From JACDBZ01 sp038233215 (lineage in GTDB: Bacteria; Chloroflexota; Limnocylindria; QHBO01): DNA of 64,000 nt. Shown here one piece after another: positions 7,843 through 16,973 of this stretch (its first letter is position 1; each line of letters begins with the position of its first letter). Location of the stretch: assembly GCA_038233215.1 (NCBI GenBank), contig JBBSML010000002.1, positions 62,001 through 126,000 on the forward strand, in the 5' to 3' direction. Under the pieces are notes generated by a model. The model did not search any database, was not told the DNA's origin, and saw nothing but the letters and a program-made list of their open reading frames with translations. The position numbers were made by a program, and so were the translations under genes.

Positions 7843-8792
7843 GCTTCGCGTTGCTGTTCAGTCCGCAGGGCTCGCAGGCGGTGGGCATGGGCCGCGATCT
7901 GGCGGAACGGTCGGCCGCGGCGCGCGCGACGTTCGACGAGGCCGATCTCGTGCTCGGCTGGTCGGTCAGCGAGACGTGCTGGGATGGCCCGCCCGATCGG
8001 CTCGACGACACGCGTCAGACGCAGGCATGTCTGCTCACGACATCAATCGCAGCGCATCGGGCCCTTCGCGAGCAGGTCGACATGGAGCCTGATGTCGTGG
8101 CCGGGCACTCCGTGGGCGAGTACGCCGCCCTCGTCGCGGCCGGCGTCCTCGACTTCGGGGCGTCGCTGCGTCTCGTGTCGCGCCGCGCGCAGCTGATGGC
8201 AGCGGTCGACGCGCACGGCGGCATGGCGGCGGTGATCGGGCTCGAACGCGACACGGTCGAAGCAGTGGTGGCGAGCATCGGACGACCGACCGAGCTGGTC
8301 GTCGCCAATGACAACGCTCCCGGCCAGGTTGTGATCTCGGGGCGACGGGAGGCGCTCGACGCGGCCATGGAGCCGATGCGCGCGGCCGGCGCCAAGCGAG
8401 TGCTGCGCCTGCCGGTGTCGGGTGCATTCCATTCGCCGCTGATGACCGACGTCGCCGACGGCCTGGCGTCGGCATTCGAGGGCGAGGACTGGCATGACGC
8501 GCGCATCCCGGTCATCAGCAACGTGACCGCCGAGCCGCTGACGGACTCGGACCGAATCCGCGCGCTGCTGGCCGAGCAGGTCCGGTCGCCGGTGGAATGG
8601 GTCCGATCCATCCGGCGTATGAGCGCCGACGGGGTCGACCTCGCCATCGAGTGCGGGCCCGGGAGCGCGCTCACCGGCATGGTCAGGCGCATCGTGCCCG
8701 ACATGCGGACCGCGAACGTCAGCGATGCGATGAGCCTGGGGGCCACGGCGGCGCTCCTGCGCTCCGGCCTGCCGATGTCAGTATCGGTCTGA
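7839..8792 (+). CDS. fabD: Malonyl-CoA:ACP transacylase
   Basis: The enzyme moves malonyl from CoA to acyl carrier protein. The nucleophile elbow GHSVGEY places the catalytic serine at residue 91, the substrate-binding GAFHSPLM is present, and the N-terminus reads FSPQGSQ like other FabD proteins. The GTG start at 7839 overlaps the preceding TGA. The length of 317 residues is typical. It ends two bases before the accC start. Confidence 0.96.
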   Translation: MSFALLFSPQGSQAVGMGRDLAERSAAARATFDEADLVLGWSVSETCWDGPPDRLDDTRQTQACLLTTSIAAHRALREQVDMEPDVVAGHSVGEYAALVAAGVLDFGASLRLVSRRAQLMAAVDAHGGMAAVIGLERDTVEAVVASIGRPTELVVANDNAPGQVVISGRREALDAAMEPMRAAGAKRVLRLPVSGAFHSPLMTDVADGLASAFEGEDWHDARIPVISNVTAEPLTDSDRIRALLAEQVRSPVEWVRSIRRMSADGVDLAIECGPGSALTGMVRRIVPDMRTANVSDAMSLGATAALLRSGLPMSVSV

Positions 8793-8794
8793 GC

Positions 8795-10153
8795 ATGGTC
8801 ACCAAGATCCTGATCGCCAATCGCGGCGAGATTGCGGTTCGCATCTTGCGCGCGTGCCGCGACCTCGGCCTGCCGGCGGTGGTCGCGTACAGCGAGGCGG
8901 ATCGTGACACGCTCGCGGTGCGGTTCGCCGACGAGTCCATCTGCATCGGCCCCGCGGAGGCGCGAAAGAGCTATCTCAACCAGCCGGCCGTCATCAGCGC
9001 CGCCATGATCACCGGTTGCGATGCGGTTCATCCCGGCTACGGCTTCCTTTCCGAGGACGCGACATTCGCAGAAGCGTGTGTGGCCCACGACCTGACGTTC
9101 ATCGGTCCGCGGCCCGAAGTCCTCGAGCGCTTCGCCAGCAAGTACGCGGTGCGGCGCATGCTGGCCGCCAACGGCCTCCCCACCGTACCAGGTAGCCGGG
9201 GGATCGTGACCGATGTGTCCGATGCGCTGGAGCAGGCCGCAGCGGCGGGGTACCCGGTCCTGCTGAAGCCATCGGCGGGCGGTGGGGGACGAGGCATGCG
9301 TCTCGTGCGCTCGCCGCGCGAGATGGAGCAGTCACTGCCCCTGGCCCGGTCCGAGGCGCAGGCCGCATTCGGCGATGACTCCATCTACTTCGAGAAGTGG
9401 ATCGAGGAGTCGCGGCACGTGGAGGTCCAGGTGCTCATCGACCGACACGGGAAGGGTGTGCACCTGGGTGAGCGCGACTGCTCCATTCAGCGTCGCCACC
9501 AGAAGATCATCGAGGAAGGGCCATCCCCGGCGATGGATGAAGCGGCCCGCGAGCGGCTTCGCGACCTTGCCATCCGGAGCGTCATCGCCGCCGGGTACGA
9601 GAGCGCCGGCACGCTCGAGTTCCTGCTCGACGCGCAGGGCAACTTCTATTTCATCGAGATCAATTGCCGGATTCAGGTCGAGCACCCGGTCACCGAGATG
9701 CTGACCGGTATCGACCTCATCGGGGAGCAGATTCGCATTGCCTCGGACGAACCCCTCAGCCTGCGACAAGAAGAAATCACGTTCCGCGGCCACGCCATCG
9801 AGTTCCGCATCAACGCGGAGGACCCGAGCGACAACTTCTCCCCGCAGACCGGCCAAGTCGAAACGCTCAACCTGCCGGGAGGTCCCGGCGTCAGGGTCGA
9901 CACGCACCTGTATGCCGGCTACGAGATCCCGCCCTATTACGATAGCCTTCTTGCCAAGCTGATCGTGTGGGGGGAGACGCGCGAGGTCGCGCTGGCCCGA
10001 TCACGCCGGGCCCTCGCCGAATTCGAGGTCGGCGGCGTGAAGACGAACCTCTCCTTCCACCGTGGGATCATCGACAACGACGCCTTCCTCGATGCGCGCG
10101 TGAGCACCAATATGGTGGATCGCGTCGGCGCCAGCGCGTTCGTGAGCACCTGA
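8795..10153 (+). CDS. accC: Biotin carboxylase subunit of acetyl-CoA carboxylase
   Basis: The enzyme carboxylates biotin on BCCP using ATP and bicarbonate. It is an ATP-grasp protein of 452 residues starting MVTKILIANRGEIAVRI. The glycine-rich ATP loop (SAGGGGRGM) and the RIQVEHPVTE catalytic strand are present. The residue before the catalytic Arg is Cys (EINCR) where Thr is usual, while the Glu, Asn and Arg needed for catalysis are kept. I start at the ATG at 8795, two bases after the fabD stop, and not at in-frame codons inside fabD. Confidence 0.96.
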   Translation: MVTKILIANRGEIAVRILRACRDLGLPAVVAYSEADRDTLAVRFADESICIGPAEARKSYLNQPAVISAAMITGCDAVHPGYGFLSEDATFAEACVAHDLTFIGPRPEVLERFASKYAVRRMLAANGLPTVPGSRGIVTDVSDALEQAAAAGYPVLLKPSAGGGGRGMRLVRSPREMEQSLPLARSEAQAAFGDDSIYFEKWIEESRHVEVQVLIDRHGKGVHLGERDCSIQRRHQKIIEEGPSPAMDEAARERLRDLAIRSVIAAGYESAGTLEFLLDAQGNFYFIEINCRIQVEHPVTEMLTGIDLIGEQIRIASDEPLSLRQEEITFRGHAIEFRINAEDPSDNFSPQTGQVETLNLPGGPGVRVDTHLYAGYEIPPYYDSLLAKLIVWGETREVALARSRRALAEFEVGGVKTNLSFHRGIIDNDAFLDARVSTNMVDRVGASAFVST

Positions 10154-10163
10154 GGACCAACCG

Positions 10164-10661
10164 ATGACGACCCAGTCCGCAATTGCTTTCCCACCGATGC
10201 TGCCCCTCGAGGCGGCCGACATCGTGCGGATCATTCCGCACCGCCATCCGTTCCTGTTCGTCGACCGCGTCGTGGAGCTGGAACCCGGGCGACGCGCGGT
10301 CGGCCTCAAGGCCGTGACATCCATTGAGCCACAGTTCGCCGGCCACTTTCCGGAGCGCCCCATCATGCCGGGTGTCCTGATGGTGGAGGCGTTGGCACAG
10401 ACCGCCGGTGTGGCGATCATGACGCTCGAGGCGTACCGGGGAAAGCTGGGCCTTTTTGCCGGAATCGATGACTGTCGCTTTCGTCGCATGGTGATCCCGG
10501 GGGATACGCTCCGCATGGAGGTGACCGTGGAGAAGCTGCGGGGAATCTTCGCCCGCGTTCGCGGCGTTGCCAGCGTGGAAGGCGAAGTGGCCGTCGAGGC
10601 CACGCTCACCATCGTGATCCCGCGCGACCTGACGATGAGCGGAGGGCCGACCGATGCGTGA
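10164..10661 (+). CDS. fabZ: 3-hydroxyacyl-ACP dehydratase
   Basis: This hot-dog fold enzyme removes water from 3-hydroxyacyl-ACP. The catalytic His lies in AGHFPERPIMPG and the catalytic Glu in VEALAQ. The substrate tunnel motif IPHRHPFL is near residue 30. The 165-residue length is slightly longer than the roughly 145-155 usual because of an N-terminal extension. It overlaps fabF by eight bases. Confidence 0.95.
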   Translation: MTTQSAIAFPPMLPLEAADIVRIIPHRHPFLFVDRVVELEPGRRAVGLKAVTSIEPQFAGHFPERPIMPGVLMVEALAQTAGVAIMTLEAYRGKLGLFAGIDDCRFRRMVIPGDTLRMEVTVEKLRGIFARVRGVASVEGEVAVEATLTIVIPRDLTMSGGPTDA

Positions 10662-11916
10662 CGGTGAACGTCGCGTCGTCGTGACCGGGATGGGTGCCCT
10701 GACTCCGATCGGAAATGACGTGCCGGCCTTCTGGGACGGCCTTGTCAACGGACGCAGCGGTATCAGCCGCATCACGAGCTTCGATCCCGCGAAGGTCGCC
10801 TGCAAGGTGGCAGGGGAGATCAAGGACTTCGACGCCGATACGGTGATGCCGAAGAAGGAAGTGCGCCGGCACGACCGCTATGTCCACTACGCGTGGGCCG
10901 CGGCTGCTGAAGCGATGCGCGACGCCGGGCTGCCTACCCCGATCGAGGAGGACGCGCTTGCCTGGCGAACCGGCTGCATCATTGGCTCGGGGATCGGCGG
11001 CATCAACACCATGATTCGTGACGTGACCGAGGCCGCGCTCCACGGCGTCGAGCGCATCGGGCCCTTCCTGGTCACGGCGCTCATTCCTGACATGGCCGCC
11101 GGCTACGTCGCCATCTACGCGAATGCGCGCGGGCCGAACTACGCGACCGTCAGTGCCTGTTCCAGCTCGAATCACGCCATCGGGGACTCGATGAACATCA
11201 TTCGCCGCGGGGAGGCTGACCTCATGATCGCCGGTGGTGCCGAGGCGGGCATCGGCGAGATCCCCGTCGCCGCCTTCAGCGCCATGCGTGCGCTCTCCAC
11301 GAAGCGCAATGACGACCCGGAGCGTGCCTCGCGGCCATTCGACGCTCAGCGCGACGGCTTCGTGATGGGCGACGGCGCGGGCGTGTTGGTCCTCGAGGCG
11401 CTCGATCATGCGCTATCGCGGGGCGCCACCATCCACGCCGAGGTGGTCGGCTACGGCGCGACCGACGACGCCTCACACATCACGCTTCCCGCTCCCGGGG
11501 GACGCGGTGCGGTCGAGAGCATGCGGGTCGCGATCGCCGACGCGGGGCTGACGACCGAGGATGTCGACTACATCAACGCGCACGGCACGAGCACGCCCCC
11601 GAATGATCGATCCGAGACGGCGGCGATCAAGACCCTGTTCGGCGAAGGGGCGTACCGCGTACCGATCTCGAGCACCAAGTCGATGACCGGTCACCTGATG
11701 GGAGCCGGTGGCGGGGTCGAGGCGATCGCGACGATCCAGGCCATCAAGACCGGCATCGTCCCGCCGACCATCAACCTTGAGCATCCCGATCCCGAATGCG
11801 ACCTCGACTACGTGCCAATCGAGGCGCGCGAGATCGACGTGACGGTCGGAATCAGCAACAGCTTCGGATTCGGCGGGCATAACGCCACGCTCGTCTTTTG
11901 CCGGTATGACGCCTGA
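10654..11916 (+). CDS. fabF: 3-oxoacyl-ACP synthase II
   Basis: This condensing enzyme elongates acyl-ACP with malonyl-ACP. The Cys-His-His triad is visible: Cys169 in VSACSSSNHAIGD, His in NAHGTSTPPND, and His in KSMTGHLMGAGG. The C-terminal SNSFGFGGHNA motif is intact. The length is 420 residues. Its stop overlaps the accB start as TGATG. Confidence 0.96.
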   Translation: MRDGERRVVVTGMGALTPIGNDVPAFWDGLVNGRSGISRITSFDPAKVACKVAGEIKDFDADTVMPKKEVRRHDRYVHYAWAAAAEAMRDAGLPTPIEEDALAWRTGCIIGSGIGGINTMIRDVTEAALHGVERIGPFLVTALIPDMAAGYVAIYANARGPNYATVSACSSSNHAIGDSMNIIRRGEADLMIAGGAEAGIGEIPVAAFSAMRALSTKRNDDPERASRPFDAQRDGFVMGDGAGVLVLEALDHALSRGATIHAEVVGYGATDDASHITLPAPGGRGAVESMRVAIADAGLTTEDVDYINAHGTSTPPNDRSETAAIKTLFGEGAYRVPISSTKSMTGHLMGAGGGVEAIATIQAIKTGIVPPTINLEHPDPECDLDYVPIEAREIDVTVGISNSFGFGGHNATLVFCRYDA

Positions 11917-12380
11917 TGGCCAATCGTGACCCCATCCTGGAAGCCGTCGATCTGCTCGTGCCCGCATTCGAGCAGGCCGGACTCGATGAGCTCGAGGTCG
12001 AAGCGGGAGACCTGCGCGTGCGACTCTCGCGTGCACGGCCGACAAGCGCCGCGGCCGTGGCGCCGCCGGCAGCCGTTTCCGTGCCGCCGCCCGCATCGGC
12101 CAATGACGGGCTTACTCCGTTCGGCGAGCCGTCGCCGGGCATGCGCTTCGTGAACGCGCCGCTGACCGGTGTCTGGTATGCCGCGCCATCGCCAGGAGCG
12201 CGCGCCTACGTGGCCGAGGGCGATGAGATCAATGGTGGCCAGGTGGTCGGCCTGATCGAGGCCATGAAGCTATTCAACGAGATCAAGTCTGACGCGGCAG
12301 GTACGGTCATCCGCATTCTTGCCGAGAGCGGCACGCTCGTGAAGCGAAAGCAACCGATTCTTGAGATCGACCCCCGATGA
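11916..12380 (+). CDS. accB: Biotin carboxyl carrier protein of acetyl-CoA carboxylase
   Basis: This is the carrier that shuttles carboxybiotin between AccC and AccA/AccD. The 154-residue protein has an N-terminal helical segment, an Ala/Pro-rich hinge (about residues 42-65) and a biotinyl domain. The signature reads EAMKLFNEI and the accepting lysine is Lys118. The thumb insertion of classical BCCPs is present (SPGARAYVAEGDEI). It is the active counterpart of the lysine-less paralogue at 7381-7842. Confidence 0.95.
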   Translation: MANRDPILEAVDLLVPAFEQAGLDELEVEAGDLRVRLSRARPTSAAAVAPPAAVSVPPPASANDGLTPFGEPSPGMRFVNAPLTGVWYAAPSPGARAYVAEGDEINGGQVVGLIEAMKLFNEIKSDAAGTVIRILAESGTLVKRKQPILEIDPR

Positions 12381-12414
12381 CCGCACGATCATTCGTCTGC
12401 GGAGGAATTCCACG

Positions 12415-13479
12415 ATGACCACCAACGCACTGATTACCGGGTGGGGGATGTATGCGCCGTCGCGGGTGATGACCAACGACGAGCTCTCGACCATGGTCGA
12501 GACCTCGGATGAATGGATCGTCAGCCGGACCGGCATCCGCGAGCGACGCGTCGCGGCTGACGATGAAACCACCGCCACGCTCAGCGTGCTCGCGTCTCGC
12601 GACGCGCTGGCGGTCGCCGGCATGGATGCCTCCGAGCTCGATCTCGTCATCCTCGGCACCTGTTCGCCGGACTACTACATGCCTGCCACAGCAGTGCTCG
12701 TGGCGCACCAACTGGGCGCGACGCGGGCGGCCGGCTTCGACGTGATGGCCGCCTGCTCCGGCTTCATCTTCTCGCTGGCGACGGCCACCGCCTACGTGCG
12801 CAGCGGCATGTACCGCAACGTTTTGGTGATCGGCGTGGAGCTGCTCAGCCGCTTCCTCGATTACACCGACCGAAACACCTGCGTGCTATTCGGCGATGGA
12901 GCCGGGGCAGTGATCGTCTCCGCGTCCGACGAGCCCGGCGGTCTCCTGGGTCTCGACATGTACAGCGACGGCAGCGGCGCCCAGGGGATCATATTCCCGG
13001 CCGGCGGATCCGCATGCCCGACCACCCCACAGACGGTGGCCGAGGGCGGCCACTTCGTGCACATGGCGGGCAAGGAGGTCTACCGTTACGCGGTTCGCCA
13101 GCTCGCCGAGTCGTCGCAGTCGGCGCTGCGCCACGCGGGCCTGGCCGTCGACGAGGTGGATCAGTTCCTGTTCCACCAGGCAAACCTGCGCATCATCGAA
13201 AGCGTTCAGAACGCCGTGAACATTCCCGCGGAGAAGACCTACCTGAACATCGAGCGCTACGGCAATACGAGTGCCGCATCGGTGCCGATGGCGCTGGTCG
13301 AGGCACTGGCGGAAGACCGCATCAAGCCCGGCGACAAGCTCCTGATGGCTGCCTTTGGCGCCGGCTACACCGCCGGTGCCGCGGTGGTGGAGTGGACCGC
13401 CGACCCGGCGCGGCGCAGTCTGGCGCCCGGGGCGCAGACCCGCCTCGGTCCGCTTCAGCCAGAACCCGTCGGCGCCTGA
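12415..13479 (+). CDS. fabH: 3-oxoacyl-ACP synthase III
   Basis: This initiating condensing enzyme uses an acyl-CoA primer and malonyl-ACP. The catalytic Cys114 is in MAACSGF, the His in FLFHQANLRI and the Asn in ERYGNTSAAS. GGAGGA at 12401-12406 sits eight bases before the chosen ATG at 12415, whereas the in-frame codon at 12361 lies within accB. The length is 354 residues. Primer preference (straight or branched) cannot be told from sequence alone. Confidence 0.95.
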   Translation: MTTNALITGWGMYAPSRVMTNDELSTMVETSDEWIVSRTGIRERRVAADDETTATLSVLASRDALAVAGMDASELDLVILGTCSPDYYMPATAVLVAHQLGATRAAGFDVMAACSGFIFSLATATAYVRSGMYRNVLVIGVELLSRFLDYTDRNTCVLFGDGAGAVIVSASDEPGGLLGLDMYSDGSGAQGIIFPAGGSACPTTPQTVAEGGHFVHMAGKEVYRYAVRQLAESSQSALRHAGLAVDEVDQFLFHQANLRIIESVQNAVNIPAEKTYLNIERYGNTSAASVPMALVEALAEDRIKPGDKLLMAAFGAGYTAGAAVVEWTADPARRSLAPGAQTRLGPLQPEPVGA

Positions 13480-13489
13480 TCGGAGATCG

Positions 13490-14245
13490 ATGTTCGAGCT
13501 GACCAGTAGAGTCGCGCTCGTCACCGGCGGCAGCCGTGGCCTTGGGAGAGCGATCGCGCTCGCGTTCGCGCGCCAGGGGGCCGATGTGGCGGTCAACTAC
13601 CGCGGTAATGCCGATGCCGCGGAGGCGGTCGTCGCCGAGCTGTCCGCGCTCGGGCGACGGTCCGTCGCCATCCAGGGCGACACGAGCCAAGGTCGCGAGG
13701 CCTGCGAAACCATCGTGAAGGCCGCCATCGGTGCCCTCGGCGCAATCGACATCCTGGTCAACAACGCCGGCATCACCCGCGACAACCTGCTCATGCGCAT
13801 GGACGCCGACGAATGGGATGCTGTCATCAGCACGAACCTGTCGGGGCCGTTCTGGATGACGCGCGCCGTTGCCCGCCCGATGGTGAAGGCGCGTCGGGGA
13901 CGCATCATCAACATGAGCTCAGCCGCCGGCCGGATGGGGAATGCCGGCCAGGCGAACTACGCGGCGGCCAAGGCAGGGCTGATCGGTCTCACCAAGACGA
14001 CCGCGCGAGAGCTTGCGAGCCGCGGAATCACCTGCAATGCCATAGCCCCCGGCTTGATCGAGACCGATCTGACGGCCGACCTGCCCGCAGCCGCGACCGA
14101 GGCGCTCAGGGCGATGACCCCCCTGGGCTACGTGGGCAGCATTGACGACGTGGCGGCGGCGGCCGTCTATCTCGCTTCCGACGAGGCACGCTACGTCACC
14201 GGACAGGTGCTCGGCGTCGACGGTGGCATCGTGATGGGCTCGTGA
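13490..14245 (+). CDS. fabG: 3-oxoacyl-ACP reductase
   Basis: This NADPH-dependent short-chain dehydrogenase is the reductase of the elongation cycle. It has the nucleotide-binding TGGSRGLG motif near residue 12, NNAGITRD, and the catalytic Ser with a YAAAK active site. The end DGGIVMGS is typical. The ATG at 13490 follows fabH closely, with GGAG at 13482-13485. It is the last gene of the fatty-acid operon. No acpP and no enoyl-ACP reductase gene is seen in the cluster. Confidence 0.94.
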   Translation: MFELTSRVALVTGGSRGLGRAIALAFARQGADVAVNYRGNADAAEAVVAELSALGRRSVAIQGDTSQGREACETIVKAAIGALGAIDILVNNAGITRDNLLMRMDADEWDAVISTNLSGPFWMTRAVARPMVKARRGRIINMSSAAGRMGNAGQANYAAAKAGLIGLTKTTARELASRGITCNAIAPGLIETDLTADLPAAATEALRAMTPLGYVGSIDDVAAAAVYLASDEARYVTGQVLGVDGGIVMGS

Positions 14246-14298
14246 GACGCCGGACGGCATGCGACCACGGCAGGCTGCTTGCAACGATCGAAGATGAT

Positions 14299-14319
14299 GG
14301 AATCGCAGCAAGCGATTCC
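14299..14319 (+). repeat. Perfect hairpin upstream of the nickel SOD gene
   Basis: GGAATCGC and GCGATTCC form a perfect 8-bp stem with a 5-nt loop, 20 bases before the sodN ATG. It could end the fatty-acid operon, shape the sodN leader, or be an operator. No U tract follows, so a simple intrinsic terminator is less likely. Confidence 0.5.
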
Positions 14320-14339
14320 GGCCCCTGAGAGGAGAACCG

Positions 14340-14771
14340 ATGCTCACCCTGCGCTCCATCCTGCGCCCGACTCGCATCGTCGACGCCCACTGCGACATTC
14401 CCTGTGGCGTCTACGACCCCGAACAGGCTCGCATAGAGGCCGAGTCGTGCCTGAAGATCATCGAGAAGTACGAGCAGAACACTGACGAGCACTTCCGCGC
14501 GCGCTGCATCAACATCAAGGAGGAGCGCGCCGAGCTCGTGAAGCATCATCTCGACGTGCTGTGGCACGACTACTTCAAGCCTGAGCACGTCGAGAAGTAC
14601 CCGGACCTGCACGAGACGTTCTGGAAGGCGACCAAGCAGGCATCCAAGGTCAAGCAGTCGCTCGACGCCGGCGCGGCCAAAGAGCTGCTCTCCATGATCG
14701 ACACGATCGACGAGATGTGGAAGGCGACCGGTGGTCCTGGGGCGACCCGAGTGAACGGCCGGCCCTCCTAA
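14340..14771 (+). CDS. sodN: Nickel-containing superoxide dismutase
   Basis: The enzyme converts superoxide to hydrogen peroxide and oxygen. The nickel hook HCDIPCGVYDP begins at residue 17, giving ligands His17, Cys18 and Cys22 of the precursor (H1, C2 and C6 once matured). The preceding 16 residues are the propeptide, which must be removed to expose the N-terminal amine ligand. The four-helix-bundle body follows. GAGAGGAGA lies just upstream of the ATG. The maturation protease gene is next. Confidence 0.95.
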   Translation: MLTLRSILRPTRIVDAHCDIPCGVYDPEQARIEAESCLKIIEKYEQNTDEHFRARCINIKEERAELVKHHLDVLWHDYFKPEHVEKYPDLHETFWKATKQASKVKQSLDAGAAKELLSMIDTIDEMWKATGGPGATRVNGRPS

Positions 14772-14774
14772 CCG

Positions 14775-15197
14775 ATGTCGGCGGGGCGCGGCACCAGGCT
14801 GCTCCTCGTCCTCTTCCTCGTCGCGCTGGGCGCGTCGCTCGGCCGCCGCCGGCTCGACGTGGTCGAGGTTCGCGGCCGCTCCATGTCGCCTACCCTCCTG
14901 CCCGGCGACCGATTGATTGCGGTGCGCGCACCGGGCCGCAGGGGCGACGTGGTCCTGGCGCCCGATCCGCGTGACCCTGGCCGGGAGCTCATCAAGCGCG
15001 TGACGGCCGTGACCGACTCGGGCGTTATCCTGCGCGGCGACAATCCTGCCGCGAGCACTGATGCCCGCATCTTCGGGGCGCTGTCGCCGGCGGAGGTGCG
15101 CTGGCGCGTTGTTGCGCGCTACTGGCCCCCCGGACGCTTCGGGGTAGTGTTGCGGGCGCAGATCGTGGACCCCTGGCGCAAGGCGCGGAGCGCATGA
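14775..15197 (+). CDS. sodX: Nickel-type superoxide dismutase maturation protease (S26 family)
   Basis: This signal-peptidase-like protease of 140 residues has an N-terminal membrane helix (about residues 8-22). The catalytic Ser36 lies in GRSMSPT and the general-base Lys74 in ELIKR. The RGDN box near residue 85 is also typical. Immediate downstream position (three bases) to sodN and the small size match the family that trims the NiSOD propeptide; a general signal peptidase would be longer. The start is ATG at 14775. Confidence 0.9.
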   Translation: MSAGRGTRLLLVLFLVALGASLGRRRLDVVEVRGRSMSPTLLPGDRLIAVRAPGRRGDVVLAPDPRDPGRELIKRVTAVTDSGVILRGDNPAASTDARIFGALSPAEVRWRVVARYWPPGRFGVVLRAQIVDPWRKARSA

Positions 15198-15251
15198 CCC
15201 GCGACGGACGATGTGCGAGAAATCGCAGACCACCCGTACAATGAACGGCCG

Positions 15252-16214
15252 ATGAGCACGACCATCCCGATTCGCGCGAACGCGCGAAGCGACCTCACGA
15301 CTGGCAGGCACCAGCACCTGGGCAGCCTGCTGGGTCGCGTGTGGGCGGTGGACGCCGTGGGCGTCGAGGAGCGAGCGGCGTCGCTTGCCAAGCGCAGCAT
15401 CAAGAAGGACGCGAAGCTGTGGGCGCTCGACATGGCGATCCGGATGATGGATCTGACCACGCTCGAGGGCAAGGACACGCCGGGGAAAGTTCGCGCGCTG
15501 GCAGGCAAGGCCCGGCGCCCCGATCCCACTGACCCCTCGATACCGTCGGTCGCCGCGCTCTGTGTCTACCCGAACATGATCCCGACCGCCGTGGAGGCGC
15601 TCGCCGGATCCGGTGTGAAGATTGCGTCGGTGGCGACCTACTTTCCGTCTGGTCAGGCACCGCTCGAGGTCAAGCTGGCCGATGTCCGTGCAGCGGTCGA
15701 GATGGGGGCCGATGAGATCGATATGGTGATCGACCGCGGCGCGTTCCTGTCCGGCGATTACGCATCGGTCTATGACGAGATCGTGGCGGTCAAGGAGGCG
15801 TGCGGCGAGGCCCATCTGAAGGTGATCCTGGAGACCGGCGAGCTCGAGACGTACGACAACGCGCGCCGCGCATCGGTGCTCGCCATGGCCGCCGGTGCCG
15901 ACTTCATCAAGACCAGCACCGGCAAGGTCAATCCGGCCTCGACGCTGCCCGTGTCGCTGGTGATGATGGAGGCGATCCGCGATTTTCACGGCCAGACGGG
16001 ACGGGTGGTGGGCATGAAGTCCGCGGGCGGGATTCGAACCTCGAAGGAGGCGATTTCATATCTCGTGGTGCTGTATGAGACGCTCGGGCCGGCGTGGATG
16101 TCTCCCGACTTCTTCCGGTTTGGTGCCTCCAGCCTCCTCAATGACGTTCTCATGCAGATCCGCAAGGAGCGCACCGGTCGCTACTCCGGCGGCGATTACT
16201 TCACGCTCGACTGA
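15252..16214 (+). CDS. deoC: Deoxyribose-phosphate aldolase (long form)
   Basis: The enzyme splits 2-deoxyribose 5-phosphate into acetaldehyde and glyceraldehyde 3-phosphate in deoxynucleoside catabolism. The Schiff-base lysine lies in DFIKTSTGK, and CVYPNM and MKSAGGIRT are conserved. At 320 residues it is about 100 longer than E. coli DeoC, the longer form I associate with ALDH-linked clusters. TACAAT at 15237-15242 precedes the ATG by nine bases. Aldehyde dehydrogenase genes at 18594 and 20221 could oxidise the acetaldehyde it makes. Confidence 0.92.
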   Translation: MSTTIPIRANARSDLTTGRHQHLGSLLGRVWAVDAVGVEERAASLAKRSIKKDAKLWALDMAIRMMDLTTLEGKDTPGKVRALAGKARRPDPTDPSIPSVAALCVYPNMIPTAVEALAGSGVKIASVATYFPSGQAPLEVKLADVRAAVEMGADEIDMVIDRGAFLSGDYASVYDEIVAVKEACGEAHLKVILETGELETYDNARRASVLAMAAGADFIKTSTGKVNPASTLPVSLVMMEAIRDFHGQTGRVVGMKSAGGIRTSKEAISYLVVLYETLGPAWMSPDFFRFGASSLLNDVLMQIRKERTGRYSGGDYFTLD

Positions 16215-16218
16215 GCCG

Positions 16219-16899
16219 ATGAACGTCGCGCCCGCCACCGTCTCCATCTGGTCCGATCTCGGCTGTCCCTGGTCGCACGTGGTCGTCTGGCGTCTGCATG
16301 ACGCACGCCGACGGCTCGGCCTCGAGGGCAGGGTCGCGTTCGATCATCACGTGTTTCCGCTCGAACTGTTCAACAATGAGCCCACCCCGCGTCCGCTGCT
16401 GGAGGCCGAATGGCTCGCCGCCTCTGAGATCGCACCCCGCGCAGGGTGGCAGGCCTGGTCGGCGCCCGAGCACACATGGCCGGTGACGATGTTGCCGCCG
16501 ATGGAGGCGGTCCAGGCAGCCAAGCTCCAATCACTGGTGGCCTCGGAGGAGCTCGATCGCAGCCTGCGTCGCGCGTTCTGGGGTGAGAGCCGCTGCATCA
16601 GCATGCGCCACGTCATCCTGGAGCTGGCCAACGAGTGTGACTCCGTCGACGTCGACGCGTTGACCGCTGCGATCGACGACGGTCGCGCGCGCCGCGCGCT
16701 CTTCGACGATTGGGCGGTCGCCCGCGGTGACGAGGTGCGCGGCTCCGCTCACCTGTTCACGCCGGACGGGACGCATGCACAGAATCCGGGCATCACCATC
16801 GCATGGCAGGAGGATGACGGCCCGGCCGGCGGCGTCGCCACCATCGAGGCCGACGACCCGTCCGCGATCGATCGTCTGCTGCGGACGGCGGTCGGTTGA
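16219..16899 (+). CDS. DsbA/FrnE-like thioredoxin-fold protein
   Basis: The 226-residue protein has a thioredoxin-fold N-terminus (VSIWSDLGCPWSH) with the single-Cys CPWSH in place of CxxC, which argues against simple disulfide oxidase activity. The family includes FrnE isomerases and 2-hydroxychromene-2-carboxylate isomerases. The C-terminal helical insert and the GSAHLFTPDG return to the fold (a cis-Pro-like loop) are visible. It begins two bases after the deoC stop, so it is likely co-transcribed. There is no signal peptide, so it acts in the cytoplasm. Confidence 0.8.
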   Translation: MNVAPATVSIWSDLGCPWSHVVVWRLHDARRRLGLEGRVAFDHHVFPLELFNNEPTPRPLLEAEWLAASEIAPRAGWQAWSAPEHTWPVTMLPPMEAVQAAKLQSLVASEELDRSLRRAFWGESRCISMRHVILELANECDSVDVDALTAAIDDGRARRALFDDWAVARGDEVRGSAHLFTPDGTHAQNPGITIAWQEDDGPAGGVATIEADDPSAIDRLLRTAVG

Positions 16900-16973
16900 C
16901 CTCTTGACATCGACATCGAGGTGATTCGATCGGCAGATCTCACGGTGGTGGTCAGCGCGGCGTTTCATCAAGC

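Noticed and set aside
14196..15989. A 597-codon minus-strand open frame over sodN, sodX and deoC
   Set aside because: His/Arg-rich shadow of three confidently identified plus-strand genes.
16904..16932. Full sigma-70 promoter before the sigma-ogt operon
   Set aside because: TTGACA is present but I find no convincing -10 at 16-18 bp spacing.
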